The notes under the pieces: model-generated
The model's database searches: none
What the model saw: the letters and a program-made list of their open reading frames with translations, nothing else
Told to the model about the DNA's origin: nothing
Assembly: GCA_036504595.1 (NCBI GenBank)
Contig: DASXUX010000067.1
Coordinates: 62,001-126,000, forward strand
DNA length: 64,000 nucleotides
DNA from: DASXUX01 sp036504595
GTDB taxonomy: Bacteria; Planctomycetota; SZUA-567; H5-PLA8
Reading direction: 5' to 3'
Position numbers and translations under genes: made by a program
In this document: positions 42,342 through 51,431 of the stretch, in pieces
Position numbering within the stretch: position 1 is the stretch's first letter
Layout: the number at the start of each line of letters is the position of its first letter

Positions 42342-43088
42342 ATGAGCGCACTTTTCGACTTCTTTGCCGGAATCGCCAACGGCGTGCGCTCCAAACCGGG
42401 CGGCAAACCGGCAGCGCCGTCCACGACCGTGCGGGTGCGCGGCGGCCGGCGGCGTTCCACGCGGCGCTCGTCGCTGGATTCGGTCGGGCGCTTCTGCGTG
42501 CTGATGCTGGGAATAACCTGCGGCACCGTGGCGCTGCTCGCCGCCGGCAAAAAGCCGTCGGCTCACGTGCCGGACAACGAGCCGCCGCATAGCGCGCTTC
42601 CGTCGCCCGCCACCACTTCGCTGGATGAAGTGGTCGCAACAAATCCGGCAGCGGCGCCGCGCACCTGGCAGTACATCGTCATTCATCACTCGGGAACCCA
42701 TCGCGGCAGCGCGCACAGTTTCGACCAGTACCACCGCATTCAGCGCGGCTGGGCGGGCGGGCTGGGTTACCACTTTGTCATCGGGAACGGCAACGATCAG
42801 GGCGACGGCGTGATCGTCGCCGGCCCGCGCTGGCGCAACCAGGAAGCCGGCGCGCACGCCAATTCGACCGAACATAACGAGCACGGCATCGGCATCTGCC
42901 TGGTCGGGAATTTCGACGAGTACCCGCCGACGCCGGCGCAGGTTTCCGCTGCGCGCGCGCTCATCGCCCGGCTGGCTCACGACTATCAAATTCCAGCCGA
43001 GAACATCGTCGGCCACGGCCAAATCCGACGTGGCGGCGGCACGGCGTGTCCGGGGAAGTTTTTGAACGTTCACGAGCTGAGAGATTGA
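42342..43088 (+). CDS. Membrane-anchored N-acetylmuramoyl-L-alanine amidase (Amidase_2/PGRP fold)
   Basis: A 248-residue protein with a basic cytoplasmic N-terminus, one transmembrane helix (residues about 49-68, FCVLMLGITCGTVALLAAG), a linker, and an Amidase_2 domain from about residue 105. Zinc ligands are visible: IVIHHSG, GHGQIRRGGGTACPGKF (His and Cys, as in T7 lysozyme-type enzymes), with EHGIGICLVGNF between. It should cleave the bond between muramic acid and L-alanine in peptidoglycan on the outer face of the inner membrane. The start at 42342 puts a charged segment ahead of the helix. Confidence 0.9.
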   Translation: MSALFDFFAGIANGVRSKPGGKPAAPSTTVRVRGGRRRSTRRSSLDSVGRFCVLMLGITCGTVALLAAGKKPSAHVPDNEPPHSALPSPATTSLDEVVATNPAAAPRTWQYIVIHHSGTHRGSAHSFDQYHRIQRGWAGGLGYHFVIGNGNDQGDGVIVAGPRWRNQEAGAHANSTEHNEHGIGICLVGNFDEYPPTPAQVSAARALIARLAHDYQIPAENIVGHGQIRRGGGTACPGKFLNVHELRD

Positions 43089-43140
43089 GATATAGGCGAT
43101 CCGTGTGCTTCATTTCTAACGCAGGGGAACAGCGGGGTGT

Positions 43141-43217
43141 CGGGTATGGGGTATAGGGTATAGGGTATAGGGTATAGGGGTCGCTTGCGACAAAATCCAT
43201 CCCCTTCCCCATACCCG
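43141..43217. repeat. Heptamer array, GGGTATA units, with inverted arm
   Basis: CGGGTATGGGG followed by four TATAGGG units at 43141-43180; the inverted CCCCATACCCG lies at 43207-43217. A TCCGCGTCTTTGCGCTG repeat follows at about 43225. Confidence 0.82.
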
Positions 43218-43258
43218 TTTCCGTTCTCCGCGTCTTTGCGCTGAAAACGATTGAACAG

Positions 43259-46180
43259 TTACTGGCCCGCCGTCCTCGGCTTGGCGGGCTTCTCCGGCGG
43301 AATGCAGTACGCTTCTAGTTCGACGGCGTGGAAGGTGGTATTGGCGGAGTTGTACAGGCCCTTCAGCTTGATGCTTTTGACGGGGCGCGGCGGAAAGTCG
43401 ATCTGCTGCCAACTGCGCCACTGGCCTTTGCTGCGATCGACCAGCGGGACGTATTTCTGGCCATCGTGCGACGTCTCGATCGCGTATCGGTAGAAACGGT
43501 CCAATTCACCGTCCCAGAGCAGGACGCGAATTTGTTTCAGCACGCAGACATTCGGCAGCGTGATGATGAACTCGCCCGGAAACGCCAGCATGGCAAAGCC
43601 GCTGCTTCTATCGTACTCCGTTGTGTTTCCATCGATCAGCTTGGCCGCCGTCGGGCTGCCGGTGCAAGTCGCGCCCGCGCTGGCCAGCGCCACGTTTCCG
43701 CGGATCGGCAGCGCGCCCGTCTTCTGGGCGATCTGTGCCATTTCGAGGTAGGTGTCGAGCTCGCCGCCGCGTTCCTTCATGATCGCGGAATCCGCGTACT
43801 TCGTGCGGAGCACGTTGACTTTCGCGGCCACTGCCGCGTATTTTCCATTCTGCATTGCATCGTCCAGGTCGCAGAAGAGTTTCTCGCCGTAGGCATTCTG
43901 TATCGCCTGTTTCTGCGCGATGGCCGCTTCGTCGCGCTGGCCGACGAGCCAGAGGATCTTCTTTGCGGCGGGAGTCGTCACGCCGGTCAGCGCTTTCTTT
44001 GCGACGGCATCGTCTTTCGAAGAGCCTAGATCGAATGCGAGGACGCCCAGGCCCAGACTGATAGTCTCCGGCAGCGGGCCGAGCACCCGGCTGGCGACCG
44101 CGAGCAATTCCTCCGTGGAAAGCTTGTCCCACCTGCGGGAGGTGCGGATCTGCTTGTCTTCGATCAACAATTCGCGGTCGTTGGCGCCGGCGAGCGTGCC
44201 GCCAGGAATTTTCGAGAGCACGGTGGCCGCCTCGATCTTGTTCGGCGCAGCTTTCAACTTGTCGGCGACAGCGCCTTTCAGGGCTGCCAATCCCGCATAG
44301 GCATCCGCATGTATGGTTACCATTTCGCGGTCGAAGCTATCGAACTGTTCCAACGTCGCCGCCGGCACCTTGAAGAGCTGCGCCGCTTCGCCATACTTGC
44401 TTTCGGCGCTCAGTGCGACGGCCTGCTTGATCAAGCCGGCCAGTTCAACTCCGGGAGCGATCCGGTTGGCCTCGGGCTGCTTCTTGTCCAGAGCCGTTGG
44501 CGTGCGTTTCGGGTCTGAATCGGCGGGCTGGTCCTGCAATTTCTTCTTCAGCGCTGCAAGCTGATCGCTGTACGGCGCCAGCTTGATGCCTTCGGCCTTG
44601 GCCAGCGCGTCGAGGGCCTTCTGCGGGTCGGTCTTTGCGGCTTCGTCCGCGGCTGCGATGGCCGGCTGAATTCTCTCCTGGCCTTCTTTGCGGACGGCAG
44701 TGCTGCGCTCGAATGCTTTGTCTCTCAGGAATTCGGCGAGCTTGGGAGGAACCTCGGCGAAGACGGCCAGCGCGCCGTCGTAATCGTTGGCGGTGATGAG
44801 CGGCTGAGCTTTCTCCTCCAACGCCTGCAACACGGAGGCGGCGGCTTTCTCTGCACGCTGCCTGGCTCCGGCGGCAGCATCTTGAGCTTTCGCGACGGTT
44901 TCGGCGCCCTCGGGGACGCGCTTGGCGTTGGCGATGACGTCCTCGTACTTTCGCTGAATTGCGGGGAAGTCCTCGGCGTTCGCGCGTTCGAACTGCTGAG
45001 CCGCGGCGAACAAGGCGTCCATCCGGGCGCGCACGTCACCCGCGCCGCTGGCCTTGGTTTGAGCTGCCGGCTTTACGGCCGCAGCTTCAGACTTCTTCTC
45101 CTGAACGCTGGCGGCGTTCTGATCGGGAGTTCTTCCTTTCAGAGCGTACACAAGGCCCACGGCGGCCAGGACAGCGCCGGCTATACCGGCGTACAGCAAG
45201 ACCGGGGACGATTTTTCCGCGGCGGGTTCGAAATGTTCAGGACGAGTCCCCACCGGCTGCCGCGGGCCCGTGGTCCGGATGGCGCGCTGCGGTCCCGTTG
45301 CTTTCCCGGTGAGGATTCTGTCGATGTGCTGCACCAGTTCAGCGGGGGTCTGGAAACGGGCCTCTTTCTTCTTCTGCATCAGCCGCTGGATCATGCGGCT
45401 GGTCGATTCGCTGACTTGAGGATTGACCTTGCACGCCTGCGGCGGCGGCTCCTGCAGATGCTTGGCCATCACGGCCGCGGTGGTTTCGCCGTCGAAGGGC
45501 GGCTTGCCCGTGACGAGATGAAACAACGTTGCGCCGAGCGCGTACAGGTCCGTCCGAATATCCAGCCCCGTGCTTTCGCCGCGCGCTTGTTCGGGCGCCA
45601 TGTAGAAGGGGGTTCCCAGCGCCATGCCCGAGCGGGTCAGGTTCGAGTCTTCCTTTGTCTGGCGCGCGAGACCGAGGTCGGCCAGCTTGGGTTCGCCGGC
45701 CAGCGTCATCAGAATGTTGTCGGGCTTGATGTCGCGGTGAACCATGCCGTTGGCCGCGACGCATTCCAGCGCGCCGGCAACGTCGCGGGTGATCTTCAGC
45801 GCGCGCTCTTCGGGAATCACTTTCTCGCTGACGAGGACCTGCTTGAGCGACGGGCCATCCACGTACTCCATGGCGAAGTACCACAGGCCGGTGGCGGCGT
45901 CCTGGCCGACGTCGATGCCCTGGACGATATGCGGATGATTGAGCCTGGCGGAGGCGCGCGCTTCGCGTTGAAAGCGTTCGATGAACTGCGCATCCTTGGC
46001 GACCGACGGCGGCAGAACCTTCAGCGCGACAATGCGGTCGAGCGATACCTGTCGCGCCTTCAAGACCGAGCCCATCGCGCCCTGGCCGATCTTGCTGACC
46101 AGTTCATATCCGCCGATCATTTTGAGCGGCGCGGAGCCGCCCGGCGCGGCGGGAACCGGCGGAGTTGCTGGGTCGGCCAT
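43259..46180 (-). CDS. Ser/Thr protein kinase with transmembrane segment and discoidin-like C-terminal domain
   Basis: A 973-residue receptor-type kinase. The kinase domain spans about residues 24-290: IGQGAMGSV glycine loop, catalytic Lys 54, HRDIKPDN with Asp 150, DLG at 168-170 (DLG instead of DFG, common in bacterial Hanks kinases), GTPFYMAPEQ. A basic linker, one transmembrane helix (VLLYAGIAGAVLAAVGLVYAL) and a long coiled/helical periplasmic region (about 370-830) follow. The last 130 residues resemble an F5/8 type C (discoidin) domain: ATCTGSPTAAKLIDGNTTEY, then ITLPNVCVLKQIRVLLWDG. It probably senses a cell-surface ligand. The substrate is unknown. Confidence 0.92.
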   Translation of the reverse strand: MADPATPPVPAAPGGSAPLKMIGGYELVSKIGQGAMGSVLKARQVSLDRIVALKVLPPSVAKDAQFIERFQREARASARLNHPHIVQGIDVGQDAATGLWYFAMEYVDGPSLKQVLVSEKVIPEERALKITRDVAGALECVAANGMVHRDIKPDNILMTLAGEPKLADLGLARQTKEDSNLTRSGMALGTPFYMAPEQARGESTGLDIRTDLYALGATLFHLVTGKPPFDGETTAAVMAKHLQEPPPQACKVNPQVSESTSRMIQRLMQKKKEARFQTPAELVQHIDRILTGKATGPQRAIRTTGPRQPVGTRPEHFEPAAEKSSPVLLYAGIAGAVLAAVGLVYALKGRTPDQNAASVQEKKSEAAAVKPAAQTKASGAGDVRARMDALFAAAQQFERANAEDFPAIQRKYEDVIANAKRVPEGAETVAKAQDAAAGARQRAEKAAASVLQALEEKAQPLITANDYDGALAVFAEVPPKLAEFLRDKAFERSTAVRKEGQERIQPAIAAADEAAKTDPQKALDALAKAEGIKLAPYSDQLAALKKKLQDQPADSDPKRTPTALDKKQPEANRIAPGVELAGLIKQAVALSAESKYGEAAQLFKVPAATLEQFDSFDREMVTIHADAYAGLAALKGAVADKLKAAPNKIEAATVLSKIPGGTLAGANDRELLIEDKQIRTSRRWDKLSTEELLAVASRVLGPLPETISLGLGVLAFDLGSSKDDAVAKKALTGVTTPAAKKILWLVGQRDEAAIAQKQAIQNAYGEKLFCDLDDAMQNGKYAAVAAKVNVLRTKYADSAIMKERGGELDTYLEMAQIAQKTGALPIRGNVALASAGATCTGSPTAAKLIDGNTTEYDRSSGFAMLAFPGEFIITLPNVCVLKQIRVLLWDGELDRFYRYAIETSHDGQKYVPLVDRSKGQWRSWQQIDFPPRPVKSIKLKGLYNSANTTFHAVELEAYCIPPEKPAKPRTAGQ

Positions 46181-46280
46181 TCGTTACCCCTCGGCACAAG
46201 CTATGGGCATCCATGATGTAGGATACGCTTAGCTTGTTCAAGCCGATGCCAGGGAAATCTCAGGTATGAGCCGTTGAGAG

Positions 46281-47006
46281 ATGAATCTGGAAGCGCCACC
46301 CGCCCTCTTGCGCTTGACGCAATTTCTGACGCGGCTAGAGAATAGGCCCCAACGCTCGAATGGGAGTGCTGGGATGAGTGGGAATGCTGAAAAGCATGAG
46401 CATGACGGGAAAGATTCCGCCGATGATTCCCATAACGCCCATCCTATCCTTGTGCCCCGCGGCGACTACCAGACGCTGCTGTCGTTCCAGAAGGCCGAAG
46501 TGGTTTATGACCTTACCTTTCGCTTTGCCCACAAATTCCTCTCCAAGGGGGACCGCACCGTAGACCAGATGATCCAGTCGGCCCGCTCCGGCAAGAAGAA
46601 CATCCTGGAGGGCAGCAAGGCCGCACTGACTTCCAAGGAGACTGAGATTAAGCTGACTAACGTGGCCCGCGCTAGCCTGGAGGAGTTGTTGGACGACTAC
46701 CGCGACTACCTGCGCGCCCGCGATCTTCCGCTATGGGACAAGGACTCCAGGGAGGCGCAATATGTCCGCAAACTGGGCCGCAAAACGCCGCAGACGTTTG
46801 AAGACTACCGCGAGTTTATGGAAACCCGCCCGCCGGAGGTCATAGCCAACATCGCCATCTGCCTCATCCACCAGACCAACTACCTGATTGACCGGCAACT
46901 GCGCCGCTTGGAGCAGGATTTTCTGAAAGTGGGCGGCCTGCGCGAGCGCATGACCCGCGCGCGGTTGCAGCATCGGAATAATTCCCAGCCGCCACAGCCG
47001 TCCTGA
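46281..47006 (+). CDS. Four-helix-bundle suffix-type protein flanked by nonamer palindromes
   Basis: A 241-residue protein. From about residue 57 (VPRGDYQTLLSFQKAEVVYDL) it has the pattern of the four-helix-bundle family related to the S23 protein of 23S rRNA intervening sequences: FAHKFLS, DQMIQSARSGKKNILEGSKA, NVARASLEELLDDYRDYL, and NIAICLIHQTNYLIDRQLRRLEQDFL. The N-terminal 55 residues (including SGNAEKHEHDGKDSADDSHN) are encoded by a 9-bp repeat palindrome, so the functional start may be ATG 46281, ATG 46374 or further in. A second palindrome of the same type follows the stop. The protein is soluble; the function is unknown. Confidence 0.82.
   Translation: MNLEAPPALLRLTQFLTRLENRPQRSNGSAGMSGNAEKHEHDGKDSADDSHNAHPILVPRGDYQTLLSFQKAEVVYDLTFRFAHKFLSKGDRTVDQMIQSARSGKKNILEGSKAALTSKETEIKLTNVARASLEELLDDYRDYLRARDLPLWDKDSREAQYVRKLGRKTPQTFEDYREFMETRPPEVIANIAICLIHQTNYLIDRQLRRLEQDFLKVGGLRERMTRARLQHRNNSQPPQPS
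46361..46444. repeat. Nonamer palindrome, upstream copy
   Basis: Nine-bp units TGGGAGTGC-TGGGATGAG-TGGGAATGC and further degenerate units, a turn at CGGGAAAGATT, then inverted TGATTCCCA-TAACGCCCA. It overlaps the 5' end of the four-helix-bundle gene. Confidence 0.78.
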
Positions 47007-47022
47007 CGCCGCTACACAGAGA

Positions 47023-47125
47023 ATGGGATGGATGGGAATTATGGGAATGATGGGCAGTATGCGAATATGCGAATAACGGGAAAAATTCTTCCCATTCTTC
47101 GCATTCGTCCCATTCTTCCCATCCC
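47023..47125. repeat. Nonamer palindrome, downstream copy
   Basis: ATGGGATGG-ATGGGAATT-ATGGGAATG-ATGGGCAGT and related units, a turn at CGGGAAAAATT, then TTCTTCCCA-TTCTTCGCA-TTCGTCCCA-TTCTTCCCA. The orientation is the same as the upstream copy. It fills the gap to the helicase stop. Confidence 0.88.
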
Positions 47126-50100
47126 CTATCCCCCGCTCCCGAGGAAATCTCGCACCTCTCGCACCAGCGCATCCTGGCTCGTCACCGGCTCCGAGTGCGC
47201 CGGCAGCGCGCGCAGGAACGCGGGACCGTAGCGCTTGGTCACCACGCGTTTATCGCCGATGACGACCACGCCGCGATCGGACTTGGAGCGGATCAAGCGG
47301 CCGAAGCCCTGGCGCAGGCGCAGGATCGCGTTGGGCACGCTGAAATGCAGAAAAGCGTCCTTGCCGGAGGCTTCGAGGAGCTCGCAGCGGCCTTGCACGA
47401 TCGGGTCAGTAAACACGGCGAACGGCAGCTTGGCGATGATCAGCAGCGAAAGGGCCTCGCCGCGCACGTCCACGCCTTCCCAGAAACTGGCCGTGCCCAA
47501 AAGAACGCTGCGGCCGCCTTCTTTCAGGCGCTGCAAAAGCATTTCGCGCGACTGGCCGTCGCCCTGCACCAAGACTTCAATCGCTTCGGGGCGCAGCATC
47601 TTCTGGAGTAGCTTGGCGCTGGCCTGGAGCGCGGCGTAAGACGTGTACAGGATCATCGCGCGTCCGCCGCTGGCGATCACCAGTTCCCCGGCCATCGACG
47701 CGAACTGCGCATCGAAGTCGCGTTCGCGCATGGCCGGCTCCGGAATGAACATCGGCACGTAGCAGCGGCACTGCGCGTCGTAATCGAACGGACTGCCAAG
47801 CAAGAGCTCTTCAAGTTTCTCCGGCGTGCAAAACGAAAGACCGAGGCGCTGCTTGACGAATTCGAAACTCTTGGGATGAGGAGATAATCTGTCCCCCAAC
47901 CCCTCCCCTATGAGGGGCGGGGAGCCGTTCTCCCCCTTCCCTTCTAGGGAAGGGGGTCGGGGGGTTAGGTTTGCGGCGCGATGCGGGAGCGGCGGCAGGT
48001 ACGCCGACAAGCCGGATTGGTCGCCGGCGGCCACGTCGCGCAAGGACATCGTCGCGGAGGTGAACACGATCGAGCGCTTCTTCTCGTAAAGCTGATCGTA
48101 GAGGAGCTTCGACACGTCCAGCGGCGCGGCGACGACGCGGGCGCCTTTGCGGCCCCACGGTTCGCACCAGTAAACGTAGTTGGGCTCATCGCCTTTGACG
48201 ATGAACTCGATATCGCCGATGAGCTCTTCCAGAAAAAGGCTTTGAGCGTTGATTTCCGTAGCCAGTTCTCTCGTGCGCGGAACCGGGTGCTTCTTGATCT
48301 CTTTGAAATCTTCGGCCAGAACTTCCAGCGACTGGCGGAGGATTCCCAGCCGCGAAATCGCGGCTTCTTTGCCGGCTTTGAAAAGCTCCGCATCGTCCGG
48401 ATAGAGTGTCGTCGCGGAAAAGCGTTTGCGCTCATCGCTGCTCTTGAAGTTCTTCCGGCGCATCGGCTGGCCGAACTTAGGGCGCACGGACTGCGCGGGC
48501 ATTTCGTCGGGATTGGGTTCGAAGGTGAGGCCGCCGCGTCCGCGTTCCCGCGGGACATAGGGCTGCATCGGTTCGTCGTCGGACGGCGCGGGCTTCTCGG
48601 TCCATTCGCGCACGGTTTCGAAGAAGCTGTCGCTGCCCTCGTTGGCCGGCGAGATGGCCTGCATCGTGTTCAAGATGTGATCGCGAATCGCTTCGTAACG
48701 CACTTGCGGAATTGCGGTGCGCGCCTGTTCGACCCCGGCGAGCAGCGTCGAAAGCAGACCTTTGCCGGCCGAACTACCATGCGAGATGCGATAGAGGCGG
48801 TTCAAAATGCGGTAGAGGCGCCGCGGCGTGACTTCGGTCGCAAGATGTTCGGTCGCGACGTCCTCCAGCTTATGGGCTTCGTCGAAAACGATCTCCTGAT
48901 ACGGCGGCAGCGTGCCGGCTTCAGTATTTAACTCGGCGAAAACCAGCGCGTGATTGAGCACGACGATTTCCACGCCGCGCGTGAGCGCCCGAGCTTTGTA
49001 CAAAAAGCAGCGCTTGAAGAACGGGCAGTTGCGGGAGAGGCAATCCTCGCCAATCGTGTGCAGGCGATCCCAAAGTTCCAGATTTTTCTCCGGCGAGAAC
49101 GCTTCAAGTTCGCCGACATCGCCGCTCTCCGTCTGCAGCGCCCAGGACATGATCGGCAGAAGCTGCGCGCGCTCTTCATCGTCGAGTTCGTGCGACGCTT
49201 CCTGCAGTGTGTACATGAACTTACGCAGACACAGGTAGTTCGGCCGGCCGCGCAGCAGCGCCGCCGAGAACTCAATGCCCAGATGTTCGCGCAAGAACGG
49301 CAGATCTTTTTCGAAAAGCTGGCTCTGCAAGTTCTTCGTGTGCGTCGAAACCATCACGGGCCGGCCAGCGCGGCGAGCGAAAAGAATCGCGGGAACCAGG
49401 TAGGCCAGACTCTTGCCCACGCCGGTCCCGGCCTCGCTGAGCAGGTGCTTGCCCGCGCTGAGTATCTCGCCGACGCGCCGCGCCATCGCGATCTGCTCGG
49501 GGCGTTCTTCGTAGCCGCTGAGCGCTTTGGCGAGCGGCCCGCTGGGACCGAGCAGGCCGGCGACTTCTTCGGGCTCGACCGGCTCCTCCAGCTCGATCGG
49601 GATAACTTCGTCGACCGGCGTTTCGTCGCCGTCCGGCTTGAGACGCGCGATAATAGGCGAGAAGTCCTTGAACAACGCTTCCAGCGAAAGCCTGCCGCTG
49701 CTGAACTGTTTTCCAAACTGCTCATCCATCGCCAGACTTTCAACACGCTTGAGCAGTTTCTTCAGCGGATTGTCCGCGTGCGTGAGCAGCCAGTTCATCT
49801 CGGCGATGAGAGGGAGGGGAAGGGAGAGCAGGCGCGGCTCAGCTTTTTCCCAACGTTCACGCACGCTACCGTCTTTGTGTGGCAGTGAGGAAGGCCAAAC
49901 AATCGCCTCCACCTCCTCAAGTCCCACCACCGGCGGCCCCAGACGCCCGGGGAAGCCGGCGCGTGCCGCCGCCAGTTGCAGAGCCAACCGCGCGGGCGGG
50001 CCGTCGGCAACCAGCCAGCCGTCGGAGCCCTCGCTGAATTCGACCAAGTCTTGCAGCACGACATCGAGGTCGAAGCCGCGATCAAGCTGCGTGTTGGTAA

Positions 50101-50278
50101 TGCCGGTCAGGCGCGATTGCGCCAGCGTGAGGCGCTCGCCGCGGACGAAATGGTCGAAGCTTTTCGTTTCCCCCGAAACGTCGCGTTCGGCGCTAATGCG
50201 GACCAACGTGCCTTCGCCGGCTGGTTCGGAGGTAACGAGGGTCAGGTAAACGGGATGTTCAACAAGGGCCTGGGGCAT
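47126..50278 (-). CDS. DinG-type Fe-S helicase with degenerate N-terminal exonuclease domain
   Basis: A protein of about 1050 residues of the XPD/DinG superfamily 2 family. Motifs: SEAGTGVGKSLAYLVP (Walker A), cysteines in RPNYLCLRKF and DCLSRNCPFFKRCF for a 4Fe-4S cluster, VFDEAHKLEDVA (DEAH), VFTSATMS, and LRQGFGRLIRSKSDRG (motif VI). It should unwind DNA 5' to 3'. The first 100 residues resemble a DnaQ-like exonuclease (SRLTGITNTQLDRGFDLDVVL) but lack its acidic residues, as if a DnaQ-DinG fusion had lost nuclease activity. Residues LTPRPPSLEGKGENGSPP are an in-frame palindromic repeat. The start at 50278 is uncertain: its ribosome binding site is weak. Confidence 0.88.
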   Translation of the reverse strand: MPQALVEHPVYLTLVTSEPAGEGTLVRISAERDVSGETKSFDHFVRGERLTLAQSRLTGITNTQLDRGFDLDVVLQDLVEFSEGSDGWLVADGPPARLALQLAAARAGFPGRLGPPVVGLEEVEAIVWPSSLPHKDGSVRERWEKAEPRLLSLPLPLIAEMNWLLTHADNPLKKLLKRVESLAMDEQFGKQFSSGRLSLEALFKDFSPIIARLKPDGDETPVDEVIPIELEEPVEPEEVAGLLGPSGPLAKALSGYEERPEQIAMARRVGEILSAGKHLLSEAGTGVGKSLAYLVPAILFARRAGRPVMVSTHTKNLQSQLFEKDLPFLREHLGIEFSAALLRGRPNYLCLRKFMYTLQEASHELDDEERAQLLPIMSWALQTESGDVGELEAFSPEKNLELWDRLHTIGEDCLSRNCPFFKRCFLYKARALTRGVEIVVLNHALVFAELNTEAGTLPPYQEIVFDEAHKLEDVATEHLATEVTPRRLYRILNRLYRISHGSSAGKGLLSTLLAGVEQARTAIPQVRYEAIRDHILNTMQAISPANEGSDSFFETVREWTEKPAPSDDEPMQPYVPRERGRGGLTFEPNPDEMPAQSVRPKFGQPMRRKNFKSSDERKRFSATTLYPDDAELFKAGKEAAISRLGILRQSLEVLAEDFKEIKKHPVPRTRELATEINAQSLFLEELIGDIEFIVKGDEPNYVYWCEPWGRKGARVVAAPLDVSKLLYDQLYEKKRSIVFTSATMSLRDVAAGDQSGLSAYLPPLPHRAANLTPRPPSLEGKGENGSPPLIGEGLGDRLSPHPKSFEFVKQRLGLSFCTPEKLEELLLGSPFDYDAQCRCYVPMFIPEPAMRERDFDAQFASMAGELVIASGGRAMILYTSYAALQASAKLLQKMLRPEAIEVLVQGDGQSREMLLQRLKEGGRSVLLGTASFWEGVDVRGEALSLLIIAKLPFAVFTDPIVQGRCELLEASGKDAFLHFSVPNAILRLRQGFGRLIRSKSDRGVVVIGDKRVVTKRYGPAFLRALPAHSEPVTSQDALVREVRDFLGSGG
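47892..47969. repeat. CCCCTCCCC/GGGAAGGGGG double palindrome inside the helicase gene
   Basis: Two hairpins in tandem: CCCCTCCCCTATGAGGGGCGG and CCCCCTTCCC-TTCTA-GGGAAGGGGG. It is read in frame on the minus strand, between helicase motifs III and IV, as LTPRPPSLEGKGE... and GLGDRLS. Confidence 0.85.
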
Positions 50279-50423
50279 TCGTCGGTTCGCCAGCGATTTC
50301 CGATCAACGGCTTCAACGCAGAGACGCCGGAGAATGCTATCCGCAGGCGTGGACGAGTGAAAGGCTCCTTTACGGCTGGCGCGGCAGACGTAAACTCTAC
50401 CGGACCGGCGAGGAGTTTTAGCG

Positions 50424-51098
50424 ATGAGGTCACTCTGGATGGTGTTCACGTGCCTGTTGGCAGCCGCAAGTGTTGCGGCCGAGCAACCCAGCGTGAAGAA
50501 CAAGGAAAACGCGAAGCTGGAGGCCGAGCAGAACGAGGAATGGCTGGCGGCGGTCGAGCGCATCCGGGCACTGCCGCGGCCGTGCGAAATAAAGAACATG
50601 CACGTCACAGCCAGCGTCACGCAGGTCTACGACCTGACCGATGCGGCGAAGGCGCAGATCAAGAAAGCCCTCGACGAGTACGACGCCGAGTTGCTCAAGC
50701 GCGCCGCGCGCTGGCTGGATGAAGAAAAATCGCTGCGCCAGGAGTACGAAGCCAAAGCGCTTCAGGCCTTGCCGGAAGACAAACGCGAGGCCGCGCGCAA
50801 GCTGCTGGACTACAGCCACGGCGCCTGGACGACCCTGCTGGACCGCGAAGCGCCCTTCAAAAAGGAATACGCGGAGCGCACCGAAAAAATCCGGCAGGGA
50901 ATGGGGAAGATCAGCACCGACGATCTTGAAGCCGCGCGCACCGCGACGCGCACGTGGGTAAAAGACTACCGCGCAAAACTGACGAAGGGCGATGAGGAAG
51001 TCATCCAGAAATTGCAGGGAATGCTGAGCGCAGAGGAAGCCGAACGTCTATCGCAGTTCGTGCGCATGAAAGTCGGAGAACCGCCAGAAAAGAAATAG
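50424..51098 (+). CDS. Secreted helical protein of unknown function
   Basis: A 224-residue protein with a signal peptide (MVFTCLLAAASVAA). The mature part is highly charged and helical, with a predicted coiled coil through residues about 60-200 (LKRAARWLDEEKSLRQEYEAKAL, later TWVKDYRAKLTKGDEEVIQKL). It has no cysteines after the N-terminal third and no recognised domain. In general shape it is like Spy/CpxP or DUF-type periplasmic helical proteins of planctomycetes. The 5' end lies divergent from the helicase gene with about 145 bp between, and it may be co-transcribed with the small HTH gene 29 bp downstream. Confidence 0.75.
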   Translation: MRSLWMVFTCLLAAASVAAEQPSVKNKENAKLEAEQNEEWLAAVERIRALPRPCEIKNMHVTASVTQVYDLTDAAKAQIKKALDEYDAELLKRAARWLDEEKSLRQEYEAKALQALPEDKREAARKLLDYSHGAWTTLLDREAPFKKEYAERTEKIRQGMGKISTDDLEAARTATRTWVKDYRAKLTKGDEEVIQKLQGMLSAEEAERLSQFVRMKVGEPPEKK

Positions 51099-51126
51099 GC
51101 GGGACGCGAAAGGCCGCAGGAAGATC

Positions 51127-51375
51127 ATGTCCAAGAAACGTTCAAACGATGCAGATTGGCGCTTCAGCCGCCGCGATATCAACCGTTGTGGGCAGGACGG
51201 CAAACGGCTGTATCTGACGCTCGAAGACACCGCGGCGCATTTCGGCGTCAGTCTGCACACGGTCCTGCAATGGTGTAAAGTCGGCGCACTTCCGGAACAC
51301 CGTATTGGCGGACGCATTTATTTGAACCGCGACGAAGTCGCGAACTATTGGGCGCTGTTCGGAAAGAAGCGGTAG
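51127..51375 (+). CDS. Small HTH (excisionase/MerR-type) DNA-binding protein
   Basis: An 82-residue protein. Residues about 29-75 form a helix-turn-helix of the excisionase/HTH_17 type: YLTLEDTAAHFGVSLHTVLQWCKVGALPEHRIGGRIYLNRDEVANYW, the usual wing motif GGRxxxxRxEV. The N-terminal part is basic. No integrase or phage gene is nearby, so it may be a housekeeping regulator and not an excisionase. It sits 29 bp after the secreted helical protein, probably in the same transcript. Confidence 0.85.
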   Translation: MSKKRSNDADWRFSRRDINRCGQDGKRLYLTLEDTAAHFGVSLHTVLQWCKVGALPEHRIGGRIYLNRDEVANYWALFGKKR

Positions 51376-51400
51376 TAGTGGGGAGAAACGGCTAAGCCAT

Positions 51401-51430
51401 ACTCACCAGACACCAGACACCAGACCACCA
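51401..51430. repeat. Heptamer array, CACCAGA units
   Basis: CACCAGA-CACCAGA-CCACCAT, filling the 55-bp gap between the converging HTH gene and the next gene. Confidence 0.8.
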
Positions 51431-51431
51431 T

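Noticed and set aside
51127..51375. An excisionase marking an integrated element
   Set aside because: The HTH type fits, but no integrase, attachment site or phage gene was found around it.
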